Assembly (NCBI RefSeq): GCF_001921205.1
Contig: NZ_MSIE01000007.1
Coordinates: 62,001-126,000 of the forward strand
Origin: Actinophytocola xanthii
GTDB lineage: Bacteria > Actinomycetota > Actinomycetes > Mycobacteriales > Pseudonocardiaceae
Direction: 5' to 3'
Length of the DNA: 64,000 bases
The position numbers and the translations under genes were made by a program. How positions within the stretch are numbered: position 1 is the first letter of the stretch; the number at the start of each line of letters is the position of its first letter. The notes under the pieces are model-generated. The model was not told where the DNA came from and searched no databases. It was given only the letters and a program-made list of their open reading frames with translations. Shown here piece after piece: positions 16,322 through 25,218 of this stretch.

Positions 16322-16349
16322 AGTTTGTATCAATGCATTGATACAAACT
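16322..16349. promoter_or_regulatory. Perfect 28-bp palindrome, probable GntR operator
   Basis: The half-site AGTTTGTATCAATG is followed directly by its exact reverse complement. It sits 12 bases before the GTG of the membrane-protein gene, in front of the operon that encodes a YtrA-like GntR regulator. Perfect symmetry over 28 bases and the AT-rich content in GC-rich DNA make a repressor-binding site very likely. Confidence 0.8.
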
Positions 16350-16413
16350 ATGCCAGCCGCCGGTGGCGATGGGAAGGCGAACGGCGCCCTGCCAACGGGC
16401 TGGGCCCCTGGCG

Positions 16414-17322
16414 CTACGCGAGCGCGTCGCGCAGGAAGGCGGTCTGGTCGGCGATGACCTCGTCCTGGGTGGGGCCGTAGTAGATCTCGAAGTGCGTGCC
16501 GGGATAGCGGCGCAGCTCGCCCCTCGGCGCCCGCGCCACCGCCGCCCGCAGGAAGTCGACTGGGATGTCCGTGTCGCCTTCGGTGGCGCAGACGAGAAGC
16601 GGCGCGGTGAGCCGCTCGAGGTGGCGACCGGGCTCGTAGCGGGCGAGGGAGAGCGCCGCGCGCGGGGTGAACTCGTTGCGCCACAGGACGTTCTCCAGGC
16701 CGGCGGCGTCGACAGCTCGCCGTGCCGAGGGGTCGGTGAACATGGCCCCGCTGCCGGGCTCGCCGACGACGGGCACCAGCAGCGGCGGCGCCCCGCGCCG
16801 TGCCCCGCGCGCGTCGCGGACCGCGGCGACGGTCAGCTTCACCGAGTTCCACCGCAGCGCGTGGCTTAGCCTGCGCCCCCACGGCCGGCCGTCGCCCAGC
16901 CACGGAACCTGCGCGACCACGGCGGCTACCGCGGGGTCCTCCGCGGCCACCGTCACGACATGGCCACCGCCCAACGACGACCCCCACAGCGCGATCCGCC
17001 GCTCGTCGACGGCCGCGTGCCCCCGCGCGTACCGGATGGCGGCGCGCCAGTCGTCCAGTTGTGCGGGGATGTCCAGCAGCTGCCGGGGCCGGCCCTCACT
17101 CGCCCCGAAGTAGCGGTAGTCGAACACCAAGGCCGCGAAACCGGCCTCGGCGAAGCGCTGGGCGCGGTACAGCAGGAACTCCATCGTCCCGGCGAAACCG
17201 TGTGCCATGACCACGCAGGACAGCGGTCCACCTGCCGGTGCGGGCGGCTCGTACAGGTAGCCGGCGCAGTCGACACCACCCGACCCGAACGCGACCTTCG
17301 TCCGTCGTACACCCTCGTCCAC
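16414..17322 (-). CDS. Alpha/beta hydrolase (dienelactone hydrolase/peptidase S15-like)
   Basis: 302 residues, cytoplasmic. It has an HGFAGT oxyanion segment, a GSSLGG nucleophile elbow (Ser in the middle of the chain), a CATEGDTDIP acidic strand and a C-terminal His in YPGTHFEIY. The order and spacing fit alpha/beta hydrolases annotated as acetyl-xylan esterase or DLH-like. The GTG at 17322 has GGGAGGG just upstream. It diverges from a TetR-family regulator, with an inverted repeat between them, so it is probably the regulator's target. Substrate unknown. Confidence 0.82.
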   Translation of the reverse strand: MDEGVRRTKVAFGSGGVDCAGYLYEPPAPAGGPLSCVVMAHGFAGTMEFLLYRAQRFAEAGFAALVFDYRYFGASEGRPRQLLDIPAQLDDWRAAIRYARGHAAVDERRIALWGSSLGGGHVVTVAAEDPAVAAVVAQVPWLGDGRPWGRRLSHALRWNSVKLTVAAVRDARGARRGAPPLLVPVVGEPGSGAMFTDPSARRAVDAAGLENVLWRNEFTPRAALSLARYEPGRHLERLTAPLLVCATEGDTDIPVDFLRAAVARAPRGELRRYPGTHFEIYYGPTQDEVIADQTAFLRDALA

Positions 17323-17338
17323 GCGCCCTCCCACCGTT

Positions 17339-17388
17339 ACTTTACCAAGGGTCAACACACTAGCTGGATGACCGACCGGCGGTAAAGT
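17339..17388. promoter_or_regulatory. Inverted repeat in the hydrolase/TetR intergenic region
   Basis: ACTTTACC (17339-17346) and GGTAAAGT (17381-17388) are mirror copies in the 72-base gap between the divergent starts. One copy lies 17 bases from the hydrolase start and the other 7 bases from the TetR start, as expected for -10 elements or operator halves controlling both genes. Confidence 0.5.
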
Positions 17389-17394
17389 GGGCTG

Positions 17395-18153
17395 GTGCCC
17401 GCCGCGGAGAAGCCATCGAGGGAGGACGTGCCCGGCCGGATCCTGGCCGCGGCACGGGAGCTGTTCGCGGCGGTGGGATACCGGGCGACGTCCATGCAGC
17501 GGGTCGCGGAGGCGGTGGGTATCACCAAACCCGGCCTCTACTACCACTTCCCGGCCAAGGACGAGATCCTCCGCCAGCTCACCGAGCCCCTGCTCGACGA
17601 GCTGGAGGCAGCCCTCGCCGACGCGGAGCGCCACCCCGACCCCGAGACCGTCCGGTGGCAGGCGCTCGAGGGCTACCTCGACGTCTGCATCCGGCACCGG
17701 GAGACCCTGCTGATGCTGGTCCGGGACATGTCGTTGCTGGTGGAAGCCCCGGTCGCGCACCGCTTCCGAAGCGCCGTGGCCCTGGCCAACGACCTCGTGG
17801 CCGGACCGACCCGGGACCTCGCCACCCGCGTGCGGGCAGCCCAGGCGGTAGCCGGCCTGGGTGACGCGGTCATCCTCTTCGCCGAGGAGGACCCCGGCGA
17901 GCTGCGCGAGCACGTCCTCGCCGGGGTCCGGGCACTGCTGGCACCGGCGCGTCCGGCCCCGCCGAGCGCGCCGGACCGGGGACGACCACGCGGCCGCCGA
18001 GGAGGCCGACCGCGACTGCTCGACCAGGAGCAGGTGGACCACATCCGGCGGCGCTACGCGACCGACGGGCACACCGTCGAGCACATCGCCCGGGAGCTCG
18101 GCGTGTCCCGCGCGACCGTGTACCGGTCCCTGAACTCCTCTTCTGAGACATAG
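17395..18153 (+). CDS. TetR family regulator fused to a resolvase-type helix-turn-helix
   Basis: 252 residues with two DNA-binding modules. Residues 10-60 form a TetR HTH (GRILAAARELFAAVGYRATSMQRVAEAVGITKPGLYYHF). A helical ligand domain follows to about 190. A basic linker with two AT-hook-like GRPR cores (about 197-210) leads to a C-terminal helix-turn-helix of the Hin/resolvase type: QVDHIRRRYATDGHTVEHIA, then ELGVSRATVYRSL. Such a C-terminal addition is unusual for TetR proteins. It may recognise composite operators or bridge two sites. It diverges from the alpha/beta hydrolase gene. The start is the GTG at 17395. Confidence 0.85.
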   Translation: MPAAEKPSREDVPGRILAAARELFAAVGYRATSMQRVAEAVGITKPGLYYHFPAKDEILRQLTEPLLDELEAALADAERHPDPETVRWQALEGYLDVCIRHRETLLMLVRDMSLLVEAPVAHRFRSAVALANDLVAGPTRDLATRVRAAQAVAGLGDAVILFAEEDPGELREHVLAGVRALLAPARPAPPSAPDRGRPRGRRGGRPRLLDQEQVDHIRRRYATDGHTVEHIARELGVSRATVYRSLNSSSET

Positions 18154-18420
18154 ATTTCAAAACATCGGGTCGACAAGCGACACCGAAAATTCCGCCACCT
18201 GATCTTCCTCGTCGACGCCCTGACCGCAACGAGCTTAGAGCGAACGACAGACCGAACCATCTACCAGGAAAAACACAGGTATGAATATTCCACCGGCGAC
18301 CAATACTTCCGAAAGTTTACCGAAAGTCGTTGACAGCAGAGCGCAGTTGAACCAACACTGGCGGTACCGACAGGGCGCCTCACTGTCCATCGCTCGTGCC
18401 GCACGAGGAAGGACTCCGCG
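18154..18420 (+). promoter_or_regulatory. Promoter region of the polysaccharide deacetylase gene
   Basis: This 267-base gap is less GC-rich than its surroundings. It holds a direct repeat CCGAAAGT (18309-18316 and 18320-18327, 11 bases apart, about one helical turn) directly followed by a -35-like TTGACA (18330-18335). The repeats may be an activator or repressor site for the secreted deacetylase. No good -10 is obvious. Confidence 0.45.
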
Positions 18421-19113
18421 ATGCGAAACACGTCACTGCTGCCGAAACGCGCACTCACGGGACTGGCCGTCGCCGCGATGGCCATGGCCGGTGCGGCCGC
18501 CCCGGCGGCGGGAGCCGCCGGGACACCCGGCGCGGCCTGCAACGGGTACGTCGGCCTCACCTTCGACGACGGCCCGTCCAACAACACCCCGGCCCTGCTC
18601 AGCGCGCTGCAGCAGAACGGGCTGCGGGCCACGATGTTCAACCAGGGCCAGTACGCGGCGTCCTATCCCCAGCACGTCCGCGCCCAGGTCAGCGCCGGTA
18701 TGTGGGTCGCGAACCACAGCTACACCCACCCCCACCTGACCCAGCAGAGCCCGGCCCAGATCGAGTCGGAGATCACCCGCACCCAGCAGGCCATCGCCAA
18801 CGCCGGCGGCGGCACGCCCAGGCTGTTCCGGCCCCCGTACGGCGAGACCAACTCCACCGTGCAGTCCATCGCCGCCCGGCACGGCCTGACCCAGATCATC
18901 TGGGACGTCGACTCCCAGGACTGGAACAACGCCAGCGTCGACGCGATCGTCGCGGCCAACGCCCGCCTCACCAACGGTCAGGTCATCCTCATGCACGAGT
19001 GGCCGGCGAACACGCGTGCCGCGATCCCGCGAATCGCGCAGGTACTGGCCAGCCGCAACCTGTGCGCGGGCATGATCTCGCCCCAGACCGGCCGGGCAGT
19101 CGCCCCGAGCTGA
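18421..19113 (+). CDS. Secreted polysaccharide deacetylase (CE4, NodB fold)
   Basis: 230 residues with a signal peptide (residues 1 to about 33, ending AGAAG). The CE4 motifs are in order: TFDDGPS (catalytic base and metal Asp), HSYTHPHL (two metal His), RPPYG, WDVDSQDW and LMHE. These enzymes remove acetyl groups from xylan, chitin oligomers or peptidoglycan. The short length and lack of extra domains resemble Streptomyces acetyl-xylan esterases and chitooligosaccharide deacetylases. The next genes are arabinan-degrading, so xylan side-group removal is plausible. A strong hairpin follows the gene. Confidence 0.9.
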   Translation: MRNTSLLPKRALTGLAVAAMAMAGAAAPAAGAAGTPGAACNGYVGLTFDDGPSNNTPALLSALQQNGLRATMFNQGQYAASYPQHVRAQVSAGMWVANHSYTHPHLTQQSPAQIESEITRTQQAIANAGGGTPRLFRPPYGETNSTVQSIAARHGLTQIIWDVDSQDWNNASVDAIVAANARLTNGQVILMHEWPANTRAAIPRIAQVLASRNLCAGMISPQTGRAVAPS

Positions 19114-19156
19114 GCCGGCGAACCGCGGCCAGCGCCGGACGCGGTTCCACATGGAC

Positions 19157-19191
19157 GGTGGTGGCCCCGTCGCGACACCGGGGCCACCACC
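19157..19191 (+). terminator. Hairpin terminator after the deacetylase gene
   Basis: GGTGGTGGCCCCG (19157-19169) pairs perfectly with CGGGGCCACCACC (19179-19191) around a 9-base loop, followed by a short T-rich stretch. It separates the deacetylase from the GH43 genes. Confidence 0.75.
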
Positions 19192-19283
19192 TTCTCGATG
19201 TTTGCGCTCACATGATCGGCTCCGCTCCCGTGCTGAGCGATGGGCCACGGTTTCTCTTGCCACAGCCGTTCGGCAGCCGTCAT

Positions 19284-19299
19284 AGTGTTAACGCTCACT
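19284..19299. promoter_or_regulatory. Possible LacI-type operator before the GH43 genes
   Basis: AGTGTTAACGCTCACT has AGTG/CACT arms and a TTAACGCT core that resembles the central part of LacI-family operators common before sugar-utilisation genes in actinomycetes. It lies 35 bases upstream of the first GH43 start. No LacI-family gene is in the window. Confidence 0.4.
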
Positions 19300-19333
19300 C
19301 CGGTTTCACTTCCAACGACGCAAGGAGCCGGAC

Positions 19334-20671
19334 ATGCGTTGGCGTGCCCGGCGACGCTTCGCGCTCGCCGCCCTGACCGCGCTCGCCGCGACCGCCGTGC
19401 TGGTCGTGAACCCGCCTGGCGCCCAGGCCGCCGGCCCCGTTCCGCACTACGTGATGACGGCGTTCACCAACAGCAGCGAGTCGAACATGTACGTCTACGA
19501 CTCCGCGAACGCCACGAACTTCAGCCTGGTCCGGGCCAACGCGTTCACCCCGCCGTCCGGGCTGATCCGCGACCCCAGCGTCATGCGCCACACCGACGGC
19601 TACTACTACGTCGTCTACACCACCGGCTGGACCGGTGACACCATCGGCTTCGCGCGCAGTGCCGACTACGTGACCTGGACGTTCCTGCGCAACGTGCGGG
19701 TAGGGCTGAACGGGGCGACCGGCAGCACCTGGGCCCCGGAGTGGTTCAGGGACAGCGACGGCAGCGTCCACGTCGTCTACTCGGCCTCCACCACGGGCAC
19801 CGCCGGCCAGTTCCGCCCCCACCGGGTGACCGCGACCAGCGGCGACCTGTCCACCTGGTCCTCCCCCGTCGCGCTGGGCATACCGGCGAACTACATCGAC
19901 AGCTTCCTGGTCAGGATCGGCGGGACCTACCACAACTTCCTCAAGAACGAGACCACCAAGTACATCGAGCACGCCACCGCGACCTCCCTCGACGGCCCGT
20001 GGACGTTCCGGGGCACCGGCAACTGGGCCGGCTGGGGCTCGGGCCTGGAAGGGCCGGCGGTCGTGCAGCTGCCGGACGGCCGGTGGCGTGTCTACTTCGA
20101 CCAGTACGGGCAGCAACGGTACTACTACGCCGACAGCACCGACCTGTTCTCGTTCGGGGCCAAGGTCGAGCTTCCCGGTCTGTCCGGCACCGCGCGGCAC
20201 TTCACCGTGCTGCGCGAGACCTCGGGCGACAGCACCACCGTGCCCACCGGGAACCGCTCCCTGCGGTCGGCCGATGTCGCCGAGGGCTACCTGCGCCACC
20301 GCGACTACCTGGCCTACGTCGAACCGGTCGGCACGGCGGCCGACCGGCAGGATGCCACGTTCACCGTCGTCGCCGGTCTGGCGAACGCGGCCTGTGTCTC
20401 GTTCCGCTCGCTGAACTTCCCCGACCGCTACCTGCGCCACTACGCCTTCCGCGGGCGGCTGGACGTGAACTCCGGCGACGCGACCTTCGCCAGGGACGCG
20501 ACCTTCTGCGGCAGAGCGGGCCTGGCCGGCGGGGTGTCGTTCGAGTCCTACAGCCACCCCGGCCGGTACCTGCGCCATGTGGGTGGCGAGGTGCGTGTGG
20601 ACCTGTACACGCCGGGATCCGCGTTCGCGGGAAGCGCGTCGTTCACCGTCACCGTGCCCCTCGCCCCCTGA
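19334..20671 (+). CDS. Secreted GH43 family glycosidase with CBM42 (AbfB) domain
   Basis: 445 residues. A long signal peptide ends at AQAAG (about residue 33). A GH43 five-bladed propeller spans about 35-310, with likely catalytic residues in IRDPSVM (base Asp), NYIDSFLV (pKa Asp) and LEGPAVVQ (acid Glu). A C-terminal CBM42/AbfB beta-trefoil (about 315-440) shows three repeats centred on YLRHRDY, YLRHYAF and YLRHVGG. CBM42 binds arabinofuranose side chains, so the protein probably acts on arabinoxylan or arabinan outside the cell. The ATG follows GGAG. A second GH43-CBM42 gene starts 20 bases after its stop, so they are co-transcribed. Confidence 0.9.
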   Translation: MRWRARRRFALAALTALAATAVLVVNPPGAQAAGPVPHYVMTAFTNSSESNMYVYDSANATNFSLVRANAFTPPSGLIRDPSVMRHTDGYYYVVYTTGWTGDTIGFARSADYVTWTFLRNVRVGLNGATGSTWAPEWFRDSDGSVHVVYSASTTGTAGQFRPHRVTATSGDLSTWSSPVALGIPANYIDSFLVRIGGTYHNFLKNETTKYIEHATATSLDGPWTFRGTGNWAGWGSGLEGPAVVQLPDGRWRVYFDQYGQQRYYYADSTDLFSFGAKVELPGLSGTARHFTVLRETSGDSTTVPTGNRSLRSADVAEGYLRHRDYLAYVEPVGTAADRQDATFTVVAGLANAACVSFRSLNFPDRYLRHYAFRGRLDVNSGDATFARDATFCGRAGLAGGVSFESYSHPGRYLRHVGGEVRVDLYTPGSAFAGSASFTVTVPLAP

Positions 20672-20691
20672 CTCTCCCGAAAGGACGGACG

Positions 20692-22125
20692 ATGAGGACG
20701 ATCCTCGCCCGCGTGGCGGCAGTGCTGGTGGTCGCACTGGCGGTGGCGCTCCCGACCCCGCCCGCTACGGCCTCGCCCGCTGCCAGGTACACCAACCCGA
20801 TCGCGGAGCGGCGCGCCGATCCGCACATCGTCAAGCACACCGACGGGTACTACTACCTCACCGCGACCGTCCCCGAGTACGACCGGATCGTGCTGCGCAG
20901 GGCCACCACCATCCAGGGCCTGGCCTCGGCCCAGGAGACGGTGATCTGGCGCAGGCACACCAGTGGCGAGATGGCCGCGCACATCTGGGCGCCGGAGATC
21001 CACTTCATCAACGGCCGGTGGTACGTCTACTTCGCCGCGGGCCGCTCGGACGACGTCTGGCGGATCCGCATGTACGTCCTGGAGAGCTCGGCGGCGAACC
21101 CGCTCACCGGCTCGTGGGTCGAGCGCGGGCGGATCAGCACTCCCTGGGACACCTTCGCGCTCGACGCCTCGACCTTCGTCGTGGGCGGCGTGCGGTACCT
21201 GGTCTGGGCCCAGCAGGAGCCGGGGATCTCGACGAACTCCAACCTCTACCTCGCCCGGACGGGATCCACGCCGTGGACCATCACGGGGACGGTGACCAGG
21301 CTGTCGGTGCCAACGCTGGCCTGGGAGACCCGCGGGTACAAGGTGAACGAGGGCCCGAGCGTGATCCAGCGCGGCGGGCGCGTGTTCCTCACCTACTCCG
21401 CGAGCGCGACCGATGCCAACTACTGCCTGGGCATGCTCACCGCGTCGGCGAGCGCGGACCTGCTGAACGCGGGATCCTGGACGAAGAGCCAGAACCCCGT
21501 GTTCGCGTCCAACGACGCGACCGGCCAGTACGGACCCGGCCACAACTCGTTCACCGTGTCCGAGGACGGCCAGAGCGACATCCTCGTCTACCACGACCGC
21601 AACTACCGCGACATCAGCGGCGACCCCCTGAACGACCCGAACCGGCGGACGAGGGTGCAGAAGGTGTACTGGAACGCCGACGGCACGCCGAACTTCGGCA
21701 TCCCGGTCCCGGACGGCCCGACACCCGTCCGGCTGCGCTCCTACGATCTGCCCGACCGTTTCGTCCGCCACTACGACTACCGCGCCCGGGTGGACGCCAA
21801 CGTGAACCCGCTGGCGGACTCGCAGTTCCGGGTGGTGCCGGGGCTGACGGGTTCCGGGACCGTGTCGCTGGAGTCGGTCAACTTCCCCGGCCACTACCTG
21901 CGCCACCGCGACTTCGAACTGTGGGTCGACCGCGACGACGGCGGTGCGGTGTTCCGCGGGGACGCCAGTTTCGTCCAACGTCCGGGCCTGGCCAGCGCGT
22001 CCGGGGTGTCGTTCGAGGCGCAGAACTCGGCGGGCCGGTACATCCGGCATTCCGGCGGCATGCTGTCTCTCCAGCCGGTCACCGACGCGGCCGGCCAGGC
22101 AGCGGCTACGTTCGTCCTGGAGTAG
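20692..22125 (+). CDS. Secreted GH43 alpha-L-arabinofuranosidase-like enzyme with CBM42 domain
   Basis: 477 residues. A signal peptide ends near ATASP (residue 28). The GH43 domain (about 30-335) carries RADPHIVKH (base), FALDASTFVV (pKa Asp) and NEGPSVIQR (acid), and the pattern AHIWAPEIHFINGRWYVYF resembles exo-arabinofuranosidases of GH43 subfamily 26. The C-terminal CBM42/AbfB trefoil shows FVRHYDY, YLRHRDF and YIRHSGG repeats. It differs clearly from the preceding GH43 gene in its catalytic domain, so the pair probably have complementary specificities rather than being a recent duplication. ATG at 20692 follows AAGGA. Confidence 0.9.
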   Translation: MRTILARVAAVLVVALAVALPTPPATASPAARYTNPIAERRADPHIVKHTDGYYYLTATVPEYDRIVLRRATTIQGLASAQETVIWRRHTSGEMAAHIWAPEIHFINGRWYVYFAAGRSDDVWRIRMYVLESSAANPLTGSWVERGRISTPWDTFALDASTFVVGGVRYLVWAQQEPGISTNSNLYLARTGSTPWTITGTVTRLSVPTLAWETRGYKVNEGPSVIQRGGRVFLTYSASATDANYCLGMLTASASADLLNAGSWTKSQNPVFASNDATGQYGPGHNSFTVSEDGQSDILVYHDRNYRDISGDPLNDPNRRTRVQKVYWNADGTPNFGIPVPDGPTPVRLRSYDLPDRFVRHYDYRARVDANVNPLADSQFRVVPGLTGSGTVSLESVNFPGHYLRHRDFELWVDRDDGGAVFRGDASFVQRPGLASASGVSFEAQNSAGRYIRHSGGMLSLQPVTDAAGQAAATFVLE

Positions 22126-22201
22126 CGGCGACAGGCGGTCCGCGAAAGTCCCCGCCCGGTGGGACGGTTGACGGTGTGGTGTTCACGCGCTTAGCTGCGA
22201 T

Positions 22202-23767
22202 GTGCGGATCTCACGGTTGATCTCGGTCCTGCTGTTGCTCGCCGTGGCGCTGGGGGTGCCGGTGCCGGCCGGGGCGGTGGCTGGGGTAGGGCGGCCGGCG
22301 CTCGACCTCGACGGGATGACGATTCCGGAGCTGCAGGCGCTGATGGACCGGGGCCGGCTGTCCTCGGTCCGGCTCACGCGGGCCTACCTGGACCGGATCC
22401 GCACCGTCGACCGGAAGGTGCACGCGGTCCTCGCCCTCGATCCGACGGCGCTCGCGCAGGCGGCGGCCAGCGACCTACGCCGACGCACCGGGCACACCCG
22501 CGGTCCGCTGGACGGGATCCCGATCCTGCTCAAGGACAACATCGACACCCGCAGGCTCACCACGACGGCCGGCTCGCGGGCGTTGCTGGCGGCCCCGCCG
22601 CGCGCGGACGCGACGCTGGTCCGCAGGCTGCGCGCCGCCGGCGCGGTCATCCTCGGCAAGGCGAACCTCTCCGAGTGGGCCAACTTCCGCAGCACCAACG
22701 CGACCTCCGGCTGGTCTGGCGTCGGGCTCCAGACGAACAACCCCTACGTCCTGGACCGCAACCCGTGCGGGTCCTCGTCGGGCTCGGGGGCAGGGGTGGC
22801 GGCGGCACTGGCCCAGGTCGCGATCGGCACCGAGACCGACGGGTCGATCGTCTGCCCGGCCGGCGCCACCGGCGTCGTCGGTCACAAGCCCACGCTCGGG
22901 CTGGTCAGCCGCACCGGAATCGCGCCGATCTCGGCCGAGCAGGACACCGCCGGGCCCATGGCACGCAACGTCGTCGACGTGGCGATCACGCTCTCCGTGC
23001 TCCAGGGGCGCGACCCGGCGGACCCGGCCACCTCCGCCTCCCCCGACGACCAGCCGAGCGACTACGCCCGGCTGCTGCGACCCGGCGCGCTGCGCGGCGC
23101 GCGCATCGGCGTCTGGCGACAGGCCGGCGCCGACCCCGACGTCGACCGGATCGTCAGCCGGTCGGTCGCCACCCTGCGGTCCAGGGGAGCGACCGTGGTC
23201 GAGGTCGAGATCCCCTACCGCGAGGAGGTCAACGCGGCCGAGTTCCCCGCCCTGCTGACCGAGTTCGCCCGCGACCTGCCCGCCTACCTCGCCGGGCGGC
23301 CCGGCGTCCCGCACACGATCGCCGAGCTCGTCGAGTTCAACCGGCGGGACCCCGTCGAGCTGAGCCGGTTCGGCCAGGAGCTGTTCGAGCAGGCGTTGAC
23401 CGCGCCCGGCACCGACGACCCGACCTACCAGCGGCAGCGGGCGACGGCCACCTCGCTGGCCCGGCGGTCCATCGACGAGACGATGGCCGCCCACGACCTG
23501 GACGCGATCGTCTCGCCCACCAACGGCCCGGCCTGGCGCACCACCTACGGCAGCGGCGACGAGGGTTTCCTGCTCTCCTCCTCCGGCCCGGCCGCCGTGT
23601 CCGGGTACCCCAACATCACCGTGCCCGCGGGCTACGCGGGTGAGCTGCCGATCGGCCTCTCGTTCTTCTCCGCGCGCTGGGCCGACGCCACCGTGCTCGC
23701 CCTGGCCGCCGCCTACGAGTCCGCCAACCCCGTGCGCCGCCCGCCGAGGTTCCTTCCGACCACCTGA
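22202..23767 (+). CDS. Secreted amidase (amidase signature family)
   Basis: 521 residues with a signal peptide (ISVLLLLAVALGVPVPAGAVA). The amidase-signature Ser-cisSer-Lys triad is complete: Lys111 in LLKDNID, the cis-Ser around residues 191-193 in GSSSGSG, and nucleophile Ser215 in ETDGSIV. Family length is normal. Close relatives include secreted amidases annotated as Asp-tRNA amidotransferase A-like, but the signal peptide rules out a tRNA role. It probably hydrolyses an extracellular amide. Start is GTG at 22202; the ATG two bases before is out of frame. The ribosome-binding site is weak. Confidence 0.88.
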   Translation: MRISRLISVLLLLAVALGVPVPAGAVAGVGRPALDLDGMTIPELQALMDRGRLSSVRLTRAYLDRIRTVDRKVHAVLALDPTALAQAAASDLRRRTGHTRGPLDGIPILLKDNIDTRRLTTTAGSRALLAAPPRADATLVRRLRAAGAVILGKANLSEWANFRSTNATSGWSGVGLQTNNPYVLDRNPCGSSSGSGAGVAAALAQVAIGTETDGSIVCPAGATGVVGHKPTLGLVSRTGIAPISAEQDTAGPMARNVVDVAITLSVLQGRDPADPATSASPDDQPSDYARLLRPGALRGARIGVWRQAGADPDVDRIVSRSVATLRSRGATVVEVEIPYREEVNAAEFPALLTEFARDLPAYLAGRPGVPHTIAELVEFNRRDPVELSRFGQELFEQALTAPGTDDPTYQRQRATATSLARRSIDETMAAHDLDAIVSPTNGPAWRTTYGSGDEGFLLSSSGPAAVSGYPNITVPAGYAGELPIGLSFFSARWADATVLALAAAYESANPVRRPPRFLPTT

Positions 23768-23797
23768 GACCCTGTCCCCACCGACGTTGGGAGAGCC

Positions 23798-25186
23798 GTG
23801 CGTACCCCTGTCCTCCACGCCGCGCTCATCGCCACGGCCCTGGTCACCACCCTCGCCGCCACGCCGGCCAGCGCCCACCCGGGGCGCCTGCCGATCGTGT
23901 TCGTGCACGGCAACGCCGGCTCGGCCGCGCAGTTCGAGACGCAGTTCCAGCGGTTCGCCAGCAACGGGTACCCGACCGAGCTGATGTTCGCCTACGAGTA
24001 CGACACCAGCGTGCCCGACAACACCGCGGCGGTCGCCGACCTGGAGCCGTTCGTCGACGACGTGCTCGCGCGCACCGGGGCGTCCGCCGTTCTGCTCGCC
24101 GCACACTCGCGGGGCACCGGGGTGAGCCAGGCCTACCTCGCCGACCCGGCCCACGCGAGGGAGGTCGCGAAGTACGTCAACCTCGACGGCCGGAGCGCCG
24201 CCGCCCCACCCGGTGGCGTGCCGACGCTCGCCGTCTGGGGTGAGTGGCAGTCGCCGCCGGACCCCGTTCTCGGCACGGTCGGCTTGGTCGAGGGCGCCCA
24301 GAACGTCTACAACAGACAGTTCGGTCACACCGAGACGGTGACCGCGGCGAAGACGTTCGTCGACATCTACCGCTTCTGGTTCGGCCGCTCCCCGGCCACG
24401 ACGCGGGTCCTGCCCGAGCGGCGGATCGAGGTCGCCGGCCGGGTCGTGCTGTTCCAGCAGAACGCCGGCTATGCCGGGGCGCGGCTCGAGGTGTGGCCGG
24501 TCGACGCCGCCACCGGCCGGCGCCGCGGGCCCACCCCGGTAACCACCACCGTGATCGACGACGGCGGCGCCTTCGGCCCGCTGCGCGTCCGGCCCCACCA
24601 GGCCTACGAGTTCGCCGTCACCCGCGAGGACGGGTCGGTGGACCACTTCTACCAGCGCCCGTTCATCCGGGACGACTACTTCCTGCGCCTGAACACCGCC
24701 CGGCCCGGCACCGGCCTCGAGGCGTTCACCAAGCACGACCCTCGCCACGTGAACCTCACGATCGTGCGGGGGCGCGAGCTGTGGGGCGACCAGCCCGACA
24801 GCGACGTGCTGACCGTGGACACCCTCGGCGACGGCGTGCCGCCGCTGAACGTGCTCACTCCCGGGGTGGCGCCCAGGACGGGTCCTGGTGGCCCCGGCGG
24901 TAACACGGGCGAGGTCAACGCGCTGTTCCTGACCGACGTCGGCGCCCGCACCGCCACCGGCTACGCCGACCCCGACCAGCGCACCGACCTCGGCAAGAAC
25001 CAGCTCTTCCCGTTCGACAACCTGACCTTCCTCGCCGCCGCGGACGTGTATGTAGCGGCCGACCCCGGCGCGCACCGGACCGTCCGCCTGGTCATGGTCC
25101 CCCGCGGCGACCGGCCGACGACGGTGCTCAACGTCCCCAACTGGCCCTCGGACACCCACCGCGTCTCGGTCGCCCTCCCGGACTGA
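23798..25186 (+). CDS. Secreted lipase/esterase (alpha/beta hydrolase)
   Basis: 462 residues. A signal peptide ends at ASAHP (residue 26). The alpha/beta hydrolase core has an FVHGNAGS oxyanion segment and the nucleophile Ser104 in AAHSRGTG; a QFGHTET segment may hold the catalytic His. The last 200 residues are beta-rich and may be a carbohydrate- or lipid-binding domain. It resembles the multidomain secreted lipases of actinomycetes. GTG at 23798 follows GGGAGAG. It follows the amidase gene by 30 bases and may share its transcript. Confidence 0.82.
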   Translation: MRTPVLHAALIATALVTTLAATPASAHPGRLPIVFVHGNAGSAAQFETQFQRFASNGYPTELMFAYEYDTSVPDNTAAVADLEPFVDDVLARTGASAVLLAAHSRGTGVSQAYLADPAHAREVAKYVNLDGRSAAAPPGGVPTLAVWGEWQSPPDPVLGTVGLVEGAQNVYNRQFGHTETVTAAKTFVDIYRFWFGRSPATTRVLPERRIEVAGRVVLFQQNAGYAGARLEVWPVDAATGRRRGPTPVTTTVIDDGGAFGPLRVRPHQAYEFAVTREDGSVDHFYQRPFIRDDYFLRLNTARPGTGLEAFTKHDPRHVNLTIVRGRELWGDQPDSDVLTVDTLGDGVPPLNVLTPGVAPRTGPGGPGGNTGEVNALFLTDVGARTATGYADPDQRTDLGKNQLFPFDNLTFLAAADVYVAADPGAHRTVRLVMVPRGDRPTTVLNVPNWPSDTHRVSVALPD

Positions 25187-25218
25187 GTGCACTACCGTCC
25201 ACATCGGAGGAGAGGCCG

